Shown here: piece by piece, positions 19,916-27,670 of the stretch
How the letters are laid out: every line of letters starts with the position of its first letter
Position numbering within the stretch: the first letter of the stretch is position 1
The notes under the pieces: model-generated
Told to the model about the DNA's origin: nothing
Seen by the model: the letters and a program-made list of their open reading frames with translations, nothing else
Databases searched by the model: none
Assembly (NCBI RefSeq): GCF_018698455.1
Contig: NZ_JABIOQ010000022.1
Location: 1-61,318, forward strand
Direction: 5' to 3'
DNA from: Sulfurimonas sp.
GTDB lineage: Bacteria; Campylobacterota; Campylobacteria; Campylobacterales; Sulfurimonadaceae
DNA length: 61,318 nt
Program-made: the position numbers and the translations under genes

Positions 19916-21280
19916 CTAGTTTCTGTCTATAATATTTTTAGCTTCTTGAATAATCTTGTTAATATTTAGGTTTATCCATTGACAATCCATCCATTCTTGA
20001 GGACGAACTTCTATACCTTGTACTAAAACACCAAAGTGCAAATGATCACCCATTGCATACCCGCTCTTTCCTGTGTTAGCTATCACTTCTCGCTTTGCAA
20101 CATTATCAGAAGTATTTACTTTTACACTTGAACAGTGGCCATAAAGTGTATAAAGTCCTAATCCATGATGAATAAGTGGCATATTTCCATAAAGTCCATT
20201 ATAGTCACTAAAAACAACCTCTCCACCATTTTGAGGTTTAATACTCGCCATAGAATTACTTGCTAAGTCAAGTCCAAGGTGGTAAGAATAAGAAATATTT
20301 TCTCCATTGTAAGAGTACTCTCTATGATCACCAAATGTTGCAACAACCTGTCCATTTTTCAGTGGATACATTTTGTTTATATTAAAGTTGTCAATCTTCT
20401 TTGTGTTTATTTTCGAAGTAAGATCGTGAATGAGTTCTTCATTTTTTGCTCTTACATCTTCGTTAATGATTTTAAACTGTTCTATTGAATCTTGGACACC
20501 TTGCGTCTCAACAAATTCTTCTGCTAAATCTGCAATTTTTCCCTTTAAAAACTTATCACTAAGCTTCATATGTGAAACTTTGTAGTTCTTTTGTTTTAAG
20601 TATAGAGGTATATATGCTTTAGCGATATTTCCAGCCTTGTCTTTTGCTATTACTGTTGCTTTAAAGTTTTTATCAACTACAGGCCAAGCTAAAAGAGAAA
20701 TGTAATAACCCTCTTTATAAAAAGGTTGAGGATGAAAGACTTTGTCATTATTTGATTTAATGTAAATATCTTGAAGGTTTTCATCATCAACTTTAAAAAT
20801 AACAATAGCACTCCCACCACGAGAAATTTTATATGAGTTATTTACTATGTTTAATTGTGGTCTTTTTTTATCAATAATATATTTAAAAGTCTTCTTAGCC
20901 TTGTTTCCTTTTAAAAAGTTCCACTTGCTAAGGTCTGTCGCTTCTACAACTATCTCAACACTAGATTTAATAGTGTAAGTACTTCTTGGTGGCTTTATTT
21001 CTAAAGCAAGAGAATTTTTAGGGTCTATGAGTTGTTCATACTGAAGCACTTTTTCTTCATCACCATTTTTCATTACTACTTTATAAGACTTCACACCACT
21101 CTCATCATCTATCTTGATATTTAAAGATGTTTTGAGGTTCCAGTACTCACTATGGTCTATCACTATTGTTGGTGCATTTCTCTCAAACATTGAAGAGAAG
21201 TATATATATATTCCAGCACCGAAGAGGACACTTAGGACTATCGTTAAGACTAATGAAGTATTATTGCTTTTTTTGCTCAT
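19916..21280 (-). CDS. Membrane-anchored M23 family metallopeptidase
   Basis: 454 residues with one N-terminal transmembrane segment (about 10-29), two Ig-like beta-rich stretches (about 35-225) and a C-terminal LytM/M23 domain with zinc ligands in [10 protein letters not shown] and GDHLHFGV. It likely cuts peptidoglycan cross-links in the periplasm. Homologues in Campylobacter and Helicobacter shape the cell; this architecture (TM, beta-rich, M23) resembles those, but which shape protein it matches cannot be settled here. Overlaps the upstream DHH-like gene by four bases. Confidence 0.85.
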   Translation of the reverse strand: MSKKSNNTSLVLTIVLSVLFGAGIYIYFSSMFERNAPTIVIDHSEYWNLKTSLNIKIDDESGVKSYKVVMKNGDEEKVLQYEQLIDPKNSLALEIKPPRSTYTIKSSVEIVVEATDLSKWNFLKGNKAKKTFKYIIDKKRPQLNIVNNSYKISRGGSAIVIFKVDDENLQDIYIKSNNDKVFHPQPFYKEGYYISLLAWPVVDKNFKATVIAKDKAGNIAKAYIPLYLKQKNYKVSHMKLSDKFLKGKIADLAEEFVETQGVQDSIEQFKIINEDVRAKNEELIHDLTSKINTKKIDNFNINKMYPLKNGQVVATFGDHREYSYNGENISYSYHLGLDLASNSMASIKPQNGGEVVFSDYNGLYGNMPLIHHGLGLYTLYGHCSSVKVNTSDNVAKREVIANTGKSGYAMGDHLHFGVLVQGIEVRPQEWMDCQWINLNINKIIQEAKNIIDRN

Positions 21281-21945
21281 TTTTTTATTTCCTTGATTAA
21301 CATTCTTTTATTTTTATCATACTCATATAGCATGACTTTGTTAACATTGACGAGACTTAAAGCCTCATTCATTAACAAATATGCATCTTTCATAGATGCC
21401 CCACTCTCTTGTAGTTCACCTTCACTTACATAGAGCTCAGCAACAGTTGCACTATCAACCAGAAGCATACTTTTAAAGAGTAATGCTTTTAGTCTTAAGT
21501 ACGAAAGAGGAACTCTATTTCGCATATACTCATTTGCAGCACGATATTCTGCATTTAGTGCTATTAATTCACTAGAAATAGCAAATATTGTACCATCACA
21601 ATCATCGCTAACAAACACATTATATCGTTTTAATATGCCTGCATATAGAGAAGTTGCCATTTTCGGGTTAATCTTTATATTGTTCTCTTTAAAAAACAAA
21701 AACAAAGCCTTTGTATCGGCTGTCGCGTTTAAAGTATACTCAGCGGAAACAGCCTTAGAACTCCTCGCTTTATCAAACCAAGGTAAGAAAGAAAGATTAC
21801 TATCAATAGTTTCTACATAATGCATTGAGACTTTTTTATGAAGTGTTAATATATAAGAGTATAAAGCATTTGCATTTGCAAATGAATTATCATCTGTAGT
21901 TATGAGAATATGACTTGCATCGAGTATTTTATTTAGTTCTAACAT
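21277..21945 (-). CDS. Degenerate DHH-phosphoesterase-like protein
   Basis: 222 residues without signal peptide. The opening ILDASHILITTDDNSFANANALYSYI looks like the start of NrnA/DHH-type phosphoesterases (HILI-T-H-x-D-x-D), but the metal-binding Asp/His pattern is not kept: no DHH triplet is present. It may be a structural or regulatory descendant of such an enzyme. Sits between flhB and the M23 peptidase gene, which it overlaps by four bases. Family assignment is weak and rests on the N-terminal resemblance. Confidence 0.45.
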   Translation of the reverse strand: MLELNKILDASHILITTDDNSFANANALYSYILTLHKKVSMHYVETIDSNLSFLPWFDKARSSKAVSAEYTLNATADTKALFLFFKENNIKINPKMATSLYAGILKRYNVFVSDDCDGTIFAISSELIALNAEYRAANEYMRNRVPLSYLRLKALLFKSMLLVDSATVAELYVSEGELQESGASMKDAYLLMNEALSLVNVNKVMLYEYDKNKRMLIKEIKK

Positions 21946-21972
21946 AAGTTCACTTTTAATTAGAATTATATA

Positions 21973-23025
21973 CTATTTTTTCTCCATTTTATAAACATAT
22001 GCTAATATCTCTGCGACAGCTGCAAACAGAGCTTCTGGAATAGCCTTGTTTAACTCTACCTCTGCATACAAAGAACGTGCAAGTGGTGGATTTTGTACGA
22101 TATGTACATTACTTTCCCGAGCAATTTTTTTAATCTGCTGTGCCATATTGTCAATACCTTTTGCCACAACGATAGGTGCTCTAGAAACACCTTCATCATA
22201 CTTTATGGCTACTGCATAATGAGTAGGATTGGTAATGATAACATCTGCGTTTGGAACTTCAGACATCATTCGTTGACGTGAGAGTTCCATCTGTTTTTGC
22301 TTTATTTTTGACTTTATAAGAGGATCTCCCTCCATATTTTTCATTTCATCTTTAATTTCTTGTTTACTCATCTTAAGCCCATCAAAGTACTGTTTTCTAA
22401 CTATAACAATATCTATCAGTGCAAATATAAAGATAATAAGGAGCATAACAAGGGCTATGATAATCATTTTATCTTTAAGCCAATCTAACTGGTCAGGCAG
22501 ACTAAAAAGAGCAACGGTCGGAAGTTCTTTTATAAAGTAAAAAAAGAAAATAAAACCTACACCTAATGTCGTAAATGCTTTAAAAGTAATTTTTACGCCC
22601 TCTATGACTTTTTTCATCGAAAAGAGATTTTTTGCACCTTTTATTGGATTGATTTTTGAAAACTTTGGCATGATTGCATCAGTAGTAAAAAGAAATCCAA
22701 ATTGGGCAAGAGCTGCTATAACACCAGAGACAGCAACTGCTATAGCCAAGGGAATAACCATAAAAAGTCCCTCTCTCATAGTTATAAATGCAACTTCAAG
22801 CATAAACTCTTTATCTAAAGGTCTTCCAAGCAATGAAAAGTAGTACTTAAAAAGGTTTAGCATATGCTCAGCAATGAAAGGAAAGAGAATTAAAACTGCT
22901 AAAATCGCAACAAAAAGAGTTATAACACCCGCTGCATCTTGAGACTTAGGGACATTTCCCTCTTTTCTTGCATCTTCAATCTTTTTATCGGTGGGTTCTT
23001 CCGTTTTTTCTTGATCGTCAGCCAT
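21973..23025 (-). CDS. flhB: Flagellar type III export switch protein FlhB
   Basis: Four-helix membrane protein of the export gate with a cytoplasmic C-terminal domain that autocleaves at NPTH, visible in ADVIITNPTHYAVAIKYD. The N-terminus MADDQEKTEEPTDKKIEDARKEGNVPKSQD is the standard FlhB opening. 350 residues. It stands apart from the fliY-flhF cluster, and seven bases downstream of the LPP20/DUF4384 gene. Confidence 0.96.
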   Translation of the reverse strand: MADDQEKTEEPTDKKIEDARKEGNVPKSQDAAGVITLFVAILAVLILFPFIAEHMLNLFKYYFSLLGRPLDKEFMLEVAFITMREGLFMVIPLAIAVAVSGVIAALAQFGFLFTTDAIMPKFSKINPIKGAKNLFSMKKVIEGVKITFKAFTTLGVGFIFFFYFIKELPTVALFSLPDQLDWLKDKMIIIALVMLLIIFIFALIDIVIVRKQYFDGLKMSKQEIKDEMKNMEGDPLIKSKIKQKQMELSRQRMMSEVPNADVIITNPTHYAVAIKYDEGVSRAPIVVAKGIDNMAQQIKKIARESNVHIVQNPPLARSLYAEVELNKAIPEALFAAVAEILAYVYKMEKK

Positions 23026-23032
23026 TTAAACT

Positions 23033-24034
23033 CTAGTGCCTTGGTTTTGTGACAACTTTTAAAGTTGTAAAATGTTTATTATCTAAAAATTCCATAAGTT
23101 CATCAAAGTTTTTATATTTTTCTTCATTTACAAGTTCTGAATCTGCATAAGCATAACTATCAAAATGAATCTTTTTTGTAGAATGTATTGCAACATATAA
23201 GTCATAAGTCTCGACCCCACTCTCTATAAGTCCAGCCTCAGCAATCGATTCAAAATCTTCATCGGGAATATTTTGCATTTTGTTTTTATCTATTTTAATA
23301 TTTCGCACAAGAGTCGAAACTGTTCCATCTTCATAAACCGTAAGTATAGAGATATAACCACTCTTAGTTGCGTTCACTTTAAAATAAAATTTATCACCCT
23401 CATAAAGTATGTTATTTCTCTTGTTTGTATTTAACTCAAGTCCTGCATTTGAAACTGAACTGAAAAACTTTTTGAAATCTTTTTTATCTAAGACCTGTAG
23501 TATATTTTCATACTTTATAAACCACTTTGTATCTTTTCTAACAAGTGCGAACTCTATCTCTTTATGTAACTCTCTTTTAAGTAAACTTGCCATCTCTGAG
23601 TGTTTAAGATAACTATTGCTCACACCATTTTTCTCTTTTAAAAAGAACTTACTTCTTTTCACTTTTCTTATAAACTTATCAATCGATGGAATGTTTTCAT
23701 ACGAAAGTGATACATAATACTTACCATCACTATATTCTGATTTTAGTAGTTTATAGTCTTGTATCGAAGATTTTGCTCTTTGCATAGTACTTTTCTCACT
23801 CACATCACTCAGATTTCCATTATCATCTTTGATGTGACTAGAAAACCTAGTATCTACTTCTACAGATATTTGAGAAGCTATGTCACTCAAAGCTTCATGT
23901 TTTGCTGCGACTTCACTCTTTGCACTTCCAAAACCAACATAAGAACTAGGGGTTTTTTGTTCTATGTTATGGTACCAAGTAGGTGCTGCGTTTAACAGAG
24001 ATACGAGCAGTAAAATGAGTGCTAGATTTTTCAT
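23033..24034 (-). CDS. Secreted LPP20-like / DUF4384 protein
   Basis: 333 residues with a signal peptide (MKNLALILLLVSLLNA). Residues about 17-115 resemble the LPP20 domain (PTWYHNIEQ...YVGFGSAKSEVAAKHEALSDIASQI), known from Helicobacter lipoprotein Lpp20 and flagellar relatives, but there is no lipobox Cys. Residues about 205-290 match the DUF4384 pattern (YEGDKFYFKVNATKSGYISILTVYEDGTV). DUF4384 often accompanies caspase-like proteases, and here the gene begins at the base after the caspase stop, so the two products probably work together in the periplasm. Function unknown. Confidence 0.75.
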   Translation of the reverse strand: MKNLALILLLVSLLNAAPTWYHNIEQKTPSSYVGFGSAKSEVAAKHEALSDIASQISVEVDTRFSSHIKDDNGNLSDVSEKSTMQRAKSSIQDYKLLKSEYSDGKYYVSLSYENIPSIDKFIRKVKRSKFFLKEKNGVSNSYLKHSEMASLLKRELHKEIEFALVRKDTKWFIKYENILQVLDKKDFKKFFSSVSNAGLELNTNKRNNILYEGDKFYFKVNATKSGYISILTVYEDGTVSTLVRNIKIDKNKMQNIPDEDFESIAEAGLIESGVETYDLYVAIHSTKKIHFDSYAYADSELVNEEKYKNFDELMEFLDNKHFTTLKVVTKPRH

Positions 24035-25843
24035 CTAAAGACTCAACCTAAAGTTACCATCAACAGTAGGCTCTTGCGTTCTACTATCACCATATTCTTG
24101 CATCGAAGCATCATATGTTTGTGCTTTAGTATCTTTAAATAGTGTCTTAATATCACTATCTCCCTTGATAATATTTTTCATCAAGTAAAAACTAAAGAGT
24201 CTATGCCCTTTTTTATCATAACCATTTGAGTACTGGTTTGCTTTTCCTGCACTCATAACTACCATTTTTTCTTTGTCAAACTTAACAGATTTTGCTACCA
24301 TTTTAGTAGCTGCTACACCTTTTAGTACTGACTTTGCATCTGTCACACCAGAGAAACAACTATCGACAAACGCAACAACTTTACTTGCTTTGGACTCACT
24401 CAGTTTTGCATAGATGTTTTTGAGACTAAAAAATGACTCATCTGCTATGTAATCTGGTTCAGAGTTTGAAGCCAGCATAAAAGGTTCGTTTTTTAGACTC
24501 GGTACGGGGATACCATGACCGTTGTAGTAAAAGTAAATAGTGTCACCTTTCTTAACTCGTCTAAGCATCTTTCTCATTTTTGTTTTTATCTCTGCTTGTG
24601 TTGCATTGTCATTTAGTAGTACATATGAGTTGCGTTTGGGAACACCAAGTCTTTTTTGAGAAGTTTTAGCGAACATTTTTGCACTTCTTGTTGCATAGCT
24701 AATGTTGTCTGTGTACTCGTACTTTTCTATTCCCACTACGAACAGCCATTTTTTATTATTTGTTTTTACTTGTTTTGATTTTTTAAGAAGATTGTCGAGT
24801 TCAGCATAGTTTCTCAAACCACTAGCATCGAAACTACCAACTGCGTTTGCAGCTATAGATATTTTAGTATCTACGGAGTTATCAAGTTTTAAGTCGTCAT
24901 TTTTTATGTTCACTGCAACTCTTGTCTCAGCTATATTTAGGTCAGTAAAAAGTGCTGCATAAGTTTTACTCTTGTAGGGAATGCGAATATCTTTAAGCAC
25001 TATGTTCTTCCCATCAAAGTCAAAAACTGCCTGAGGCTTCAAAGAAGAAAACTCATTTTTAAAAGCTCTTGCATCTTTTCTTTGGACTTTTATAGCTACT
25101 TTTTTTTGAAAACTTTTTTTTGCTTCAAAGCTTATTTTTGCCACAAAGTAGCCATTGTCTGCGTCATATTGAAGGTTCGAGAGAAGAGGTTTTCCCCAAG
25201 TCATTTCAAGAGCTTTTTTTATCGAATTCTCTTTCGCTTTTGCTTGGGAAGAAGCATATTTCTTTTTGTATTTTACTATCTCTCTTTTTTGAGAAGCTTT
25301 TGTTTTTTTAACTCTTGCATTAAACTCAGTTGTACTTTCAAACTCATCCCTTATAAGACTAAGTTCACTTGGTGGTTTTGGGATGTTTTTTAACTCTTTT
25401 TCTATTAAGGTTGATATTAAATTTTCAAAGTTCAAAGTATCAGATTGTCCTGCCCTAGCACACCTGACATAATACTCATATGCCTTATTGCCGCCGTTGG
25501 AATTGCCACCCTTAAAGTCTACACCCCAAGCACCCTCAGAACGTGAAACAACCGACGAAGAAGACCAATAAAAACTAGAAGTACTGTTGTTAAATTCTTT
25601 CTTTATGGATGGATTATATTTACTTTTATCAGTAATGGTTAGGAGTTGCTCATGACTTGGTAAAAACCAATCTTCATGCCCATTGAGTTTTAAATCTTTA
25701 CAGTAGTTTTTAGCACCATTCCAGTCTTTTTTTACATTTTTAGCATCATAGTTATCTTGCCACATAAGGTTTGTTTTCTTATCTACGACTACATTTGCTA
25801 CACTTAGACTAAAACCTATCATAATCAAAAGGATTGTTTTCAT
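24035..25843 (-). CDS. Secreted caspase-like protease with N-terminal DUF1566 (Lcl) domain
   Basis: 602 residues with a signal peptide (about 1-17). Residues about 18-133 form a DUF1566/Lcl (C-type-lectin-like) domain (KTNLMWQD, HEDWFLPS, FYWSSSS, YYVRCARAGQ). A helical, Lys-rich stretch follows (about 140-215), then a beta-rich region, then a C14/metacaspase-type domain at about 364-600. The catalytic dyad is visible as His443 in YYNGHGIP and Cys496 in FVDSCFSG. Predicted to be periplasmic or surface exposed. Residues 92-133 coincide with a putative DGR variable region (see 25444-25573). It starts a pair with the DUF4384 gene; a GGAG Shine-Dalgarno precedes the ATG. Confidence 0.85.
   Translation of the reverse strand: MKTILLIMIGFSLSVANVVVDKKTNLMWQDNYDAKNVKKDWNGAKNYCKDLKLNGHEDWFLPSHEQLLTITDKSKYNPSIKKEFNNSTSSFYWSSSSVVSRSEGAWGVDFKGGNSNGGNKAYEYYVRCARAGQSDTLNFENLISTLIEKELKNIPKPPSELSLIRDEFESTTEFNARVKKTKASQKREIVKYKKKYASSQAKAKENSIKKALEMTWGKPLLSNLQYDADNGYFVAKISFEAKKSFQKKVAIKVQRKDARAFKNEFSSLKPQAVFDFDGKNIVLKDIRIPYKSKTYAALFTDLNIAETRVAVNIKNDDLKLDNSVDTKISIAANAVGSFDASGLRNYAELDNLLKKSKQVKTNNKKWLFVVGIEKYEYTDNISYATRSAKMFAKTSQKRLGVPKRNSYVLLNDNATQAEIKTKMRKMLRRVKKGDTIYFYYNGHGIPVPSLKNEPFMLASNSEPDYIADESFFSLKNIYAKLSESKASKVVAFVDSCFSGVTDAKSVLKGVAATKMVAKSVKFDKEKMVVMSAGKANQYSNGYDKKGHRLFSFYLMKNIIKGDSDIKTLFKDTKAQTYDASMQEYGDSRTQEPTVDGNFRLSL
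25444..25573 (-). repeat. Putative DGR variable region VR1 (in caspase gene)
   Basis: Bases 25444-25479 are identical to 26004-26039 (36 bases, encoding most of EYYVRCARAGQ). The adjoining 94 columns (25480-25573) align without gaps to 26040-26133 but differ at 28 positions. Eleven codons differ at both positions 1 and 2 with the third base (C or T) conserved, which is the pattern left by adenine mutagenesis of AAY codons in a DGR template. The constant anchor would correspond to the initiation-of-mutagenic-homology end. No template copy was found in this window. Confidence 0.7.
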
Positions 25844-25864
25844 TTATATCTCCTACACTGTTTT

Positions 25865-25978
25865 TTAATTTAACACTATTGTATACTTCTCATACTTCCC
25901 AAAAGACTTCACTATAGTTTCAATATATACATTAAAATCTAAGGTACTTTTATAGATTGGTAAGTTGTCATACTGCAT
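25865..25978 (-). pseudogene. Truncated avd-like DGR accessory gene
   Basis: An open frame of 37 codons starting at the ATG at 25978 with a GAGG Shine-Dalgarno eight bases upstream. The product begins MQYDNLPIYKSTLDFNVYIE and continues TIVKSFGKYEKYTI, which matches the first helix-turn-helix of Avd/four-helix-bundle proteins (usual form LPIYK..L.L...IE.....F.KY.KYTLG). The frame then ends after three unrelated residues, where Avd proteins normally run on for some 80-90 more. It lies just behind the DUF1566 gene, the usual variable-protein-then-avd order, and its 3' part seems deleted up to the leader of the caspase gene. Confidence 0.6.
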
Positions 25979-26001
25979 CTTAAAACCTCAAATTTTCAAA
26001 T

Positions 26002-26484
26002 TTATTGTCCTGCCCTAGCACACCTGACATAATACTCATTCGTCTTATTGAAGTTGCCGGAAAAGCCAGACTGAAAGAGTACATTCCAAGCATTCTTAGA
26101 ATCTGAAACACTTGACGAAGAAGACCAATAACCACTAGAAGTAACATTCTTAAACCCATCTTTTATAGCTGGATTAACCTTTGTAGTATCTGCTAGAGTT
26201 TCTAACTCTTTTATGCTTGGCAGATGCCAATCAGAGTATCCTGCAAGGGTTAAGTTTTCACAATATCCTTTTGCATCTTGCCAATTTTTCTTTACACTTT
26301 TTACAGCACTATTATCTTGCCACATTAAACCTGTAACATTATTTACTACAAGCTCTTTAGCATCATTTCTTGTAAAGGTATCACCCCATTTAGCTCTTGG
26401 TGCCTCACTCGTTTTGTCTATAACTATCTCGTATGAGAATAGTGTTGTTAGTAGCAGTGTTGTTAGTAGTAGTTTTTTTATCAT
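26002..26484 (-). CDS. Secreted DUF1566 (Lcl) protein, putative DGR variable protein
   Basis: 160 residues with a signal peptide (MIKKLLLTTLLLTTLFS). The whole mature part is one DUF1566 domain: NNVTGLMWQD, YSDWHLPSIKEL, GYWSSSSS, AWNVLFQSG, and the C-terminal NEYYVRCARAGQ followed by the stop. DUF1566 proteins with a variable C-terminus are common targets of diversity-generating retroelements. The last 43 residues correspond to the putative VR2, paralogous to residues 91-133 of the caspase gene product. A ParE-type toxin gene ends two bases upstream. Confidence 0.8.
   Translation of the reverse strand: MIKKLLLTTLLLTTLFSYEIVIDKTSEAPRAKWGDTFTRNDAKELVVNNVTGLMWQDNSAVKSVKKNWQDAKGYCENLTLAGYSDWHLPSIKELETLADTTKVNPAIKDGFKNVTSSGYWSSSSSVSDSKNAWNVLFQSGFSGNFNKTNEYYVRCARAGQ
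26004..26133 (-). repeat. Putative DGR variable region VR2 (3' end of DUF1566 gene)
   Basis: Partner of 25444-25573. The 36-base anchor lies at the very 3' end of the gene, the standard place for a DGR variable region. Differences from VR1 include GGC/TTC, GGC/AAC, AAC/GGC, AAT/TTT, GGT/TCT, GAC/CTC, GGT/AAT (twice), CGT/GAT, GTT/AGT and TTT/GGT codon pairs (VR1/VR2). At 19 of 28 differing positions one copy has A on the coding strand; at the other nine neither copy has A, which mutagenesis of both copies would allow. Confidence 0.7.
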
Positions 26485-26485
26485 T

Positions 26486-26779
26486 TTATTTCTCTTCTTG
26501 AAGTGGTAGATTTTTATGAAATATTTCTAAAATCTCTACAATTTTTTCATCTTCTTTTATTTTATAGATTATTGTATAAGCTTTAAAAGTCATATCTCGA
26601 ATTGTTTCATTTTCATAATAGTTTGATTGTCGGTATTTATAAGGAAAATTAACTAAGTTATTTATCTGTTTATCTAAATCTTTTTTAAATTTAACAGCAG
26701 CACTTACTTTATCTTGTGCTATATAATTTAAACTATGTTGAAGTGTCAGAATAAAATATTTTGTTCTAACTATTAGCAT
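26486..26779 (-). CDS. ParE/RelE-superfamily toxin
   Basis: 97 residues of the compact RelE/ParE fold: HSLNYIAQDKVSAAVKFKKDLDKQINNLVNFPYKYRQS followed by IRDMTFKAYTIIYKIKEDEKIVEILEIFH, the pattern of ParE toxins (R-x-x-x-F-x-x-Y-x-I-x-Y). It overlaps the upstream antitoxin gene by 14 bases, as is typical of type II toxin-antitoxin pairs. Whether the target is gyrase (ParE) or ribosome-bound mRNA (RelE) cannot be told from sequence. Confidence 0.8.
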   Translation of the reverse strand: MLIVRTKYFILTLQHSLNYIAQDKVSAAVKFKKDLDKQINNLVNFPYKYRQSNYYENETIRDMTFKAYTIIYKIKEDEKIVEILEIFHKNLPLQEEK

Positions 26780-27038
26780 ATTTTAATTCTAAGTCTTGCA
26801 TAAAAGAGTCCATCTCCTTATCATACTCATCTTGCTCATACATCTTCATACTGCCATCATCAACAGCGGCTATAGTTTTGTCAAGATGTGCTTTTCTTTC
26901 ATAGAAGTAAGGGTCATACTCTAGGTTTGGGTCTTTTTGTAGTTCTATTTTTTCAAGCATTATATCTTTCACACTTCCTAACAAATCTAAAATATTTTGA
27001 GTGTAACCATCTTTTACCTGTAGTTGTATAGTCTGCAT
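26766..27038 (-). CDS. Antitoxin of the ParE-type pair
   Basis: 90 residues starting MQTIQLQVKDGYTQNILDLL, with acidic C-terminal half (YDKEMDSFMQDLELKYANS) likely to wrap the toxin. I set the start at the ATG at 27038 because it has AGAAGGA just upstream and because the neighbouring antitoxin at 27633 begins almost identically (MQTITLQ). The open frame extends 28 codons further upstream, but that part is a decayed copy of the nadC 3' end in another context. Confidence 0.75.
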   Translation of the reverse strand: MQTIQLQVKDGYTQNILDLLGSVKDIMLEKIELQKDPNLEYDPYFYERKAHLDKTIAAVDDGSMKMYEQDEYDKEMDSFMQDLELKYANS

Positions 27039-27059
27039 ATCAAATCCTTCTCTATGTAC

Positions 27060-27109
27060 ATTATAGCATATAACAAATTTTAATCCATCTTCATAGACAA
27101 GTCTATCCA
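27060..27109 (-). repeat. Decayed copy of nadC 3' end
   Basis: Fifty bases that match 27651-27700 (the nadC stop region and its downstream leader) at 42 positions without gaps. The copy sits in front of the second toxin-antitoxin pair exactly as the true nadC end sits in front of the first. This suggests that a nadC-tail plus toxin-antitoxin unit was tandemly duplicated, or inserted next to nadC with target duplication, and has since diverged. Confidence 0.75.
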
Positions 27110-27127
27110 ACCTGCATTGCATCTACT

Positions 27128-27406
27128 CTAGTTTGAGCATACATTTAAGTATATATCTCCTCGATTGTTTGCATTAACCATAAGTATCACTAGTTCATCA
27201 TCTATGATTTCATATATAAACCTATAGTTATTTACTCTTAGTCTATAAAAGTCAGTATTTGAAAGTTTTTTTATATCTAAAAGTGAATTTGGGTAAGGAT
27301 TGTTTTTTAGCATTGATAGATTTGAATCTATATTTTTCTTATCTTGTTGGCTTCGTTTATTTATAAACTTGATAGACTTTTTGTTTAAGATAAGTTTATA
27401 TGACAT
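27128..27406 (-). CDS. RelE-family toxin
   Basis: 92 residues: SYKLILNKKSIKFINKRSQQDKKNIDSNLSMLKNNPYPNSLLDIKKLSNTDFYRLRVNNYRFIYEI is a clear RelE pattern, with the conserved basic YRLRVNNYR strand used to bind ribosome and mRNA. It overlaps the last base of the antitoxin gene. The family cleaves translated mRNA; this specific activity is inferred. Confidence 0.85.
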   Translation of the reverse strand: MSYKLILNKKSIKFINKRSQQDKKNIDSNLSMLKNNPYPNSLLDIKKLSNTDFYRLRVNNYRFIYEIIDDELVILMVNANNRGDIYLNVCSN

Positions 27407-27633
27407 TAAACCTTGTATTCCTCAAAGTCAGCACTCATACCATTTTTATAATCTAGTGTAGATTTTTTCATTTTGAGAAGTTCATCTTCAGATACAAAAT
27501 CAAAATCATCTTGCGATAATTTTTTTAAGTCTATGTCATTTACAATTTTTATCTCATTTTTAGAAAAATGTTTTAGTAGCCAAGAAAACTTATCAAAAAT
27601 ATTATTTTCTATTTGTAATGTAATTGTCTGCAT
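27406..27633 (-). CDS. Antitoxin of the RelE-type pair
   Basis: 75 residues beginning MQTITLQIENNIFDKFSWLLKHF, with an acidic tail (MSADFEEYKV). The first segment resembles that of the second antitoxin in the cluster, pointing to a common origin. It precedes and overlaps the RelE gene. I recognise no standard DNA-binding domain (RHH or HTH) with certainty; the N-terminal strand could form a ribbon-helix-helix. Confidence 0.75.
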   Translation of the reverse strand: MQTITLQIENNIFDKFSWLLKHFSKNEIKIVNDIDLKKLSQDDFDFVSEDELLKMKKSTLDYKNGMSADFEEYKV

Positions 27634-27670
27634 AAATACTCCTTTTTATAATTATAGCACATAAGAAGTC

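Noticed and set aside
24035-26484. The duplicated DUF1566 segments considered as simple recent gene duplication
   Set aside because: Identity is perfect in the anchor but drops to about 70 percent next to it without gaps, and changes fall at codon positions 1 and 2 with fixed third bases; plain duplication does not give this pattern.
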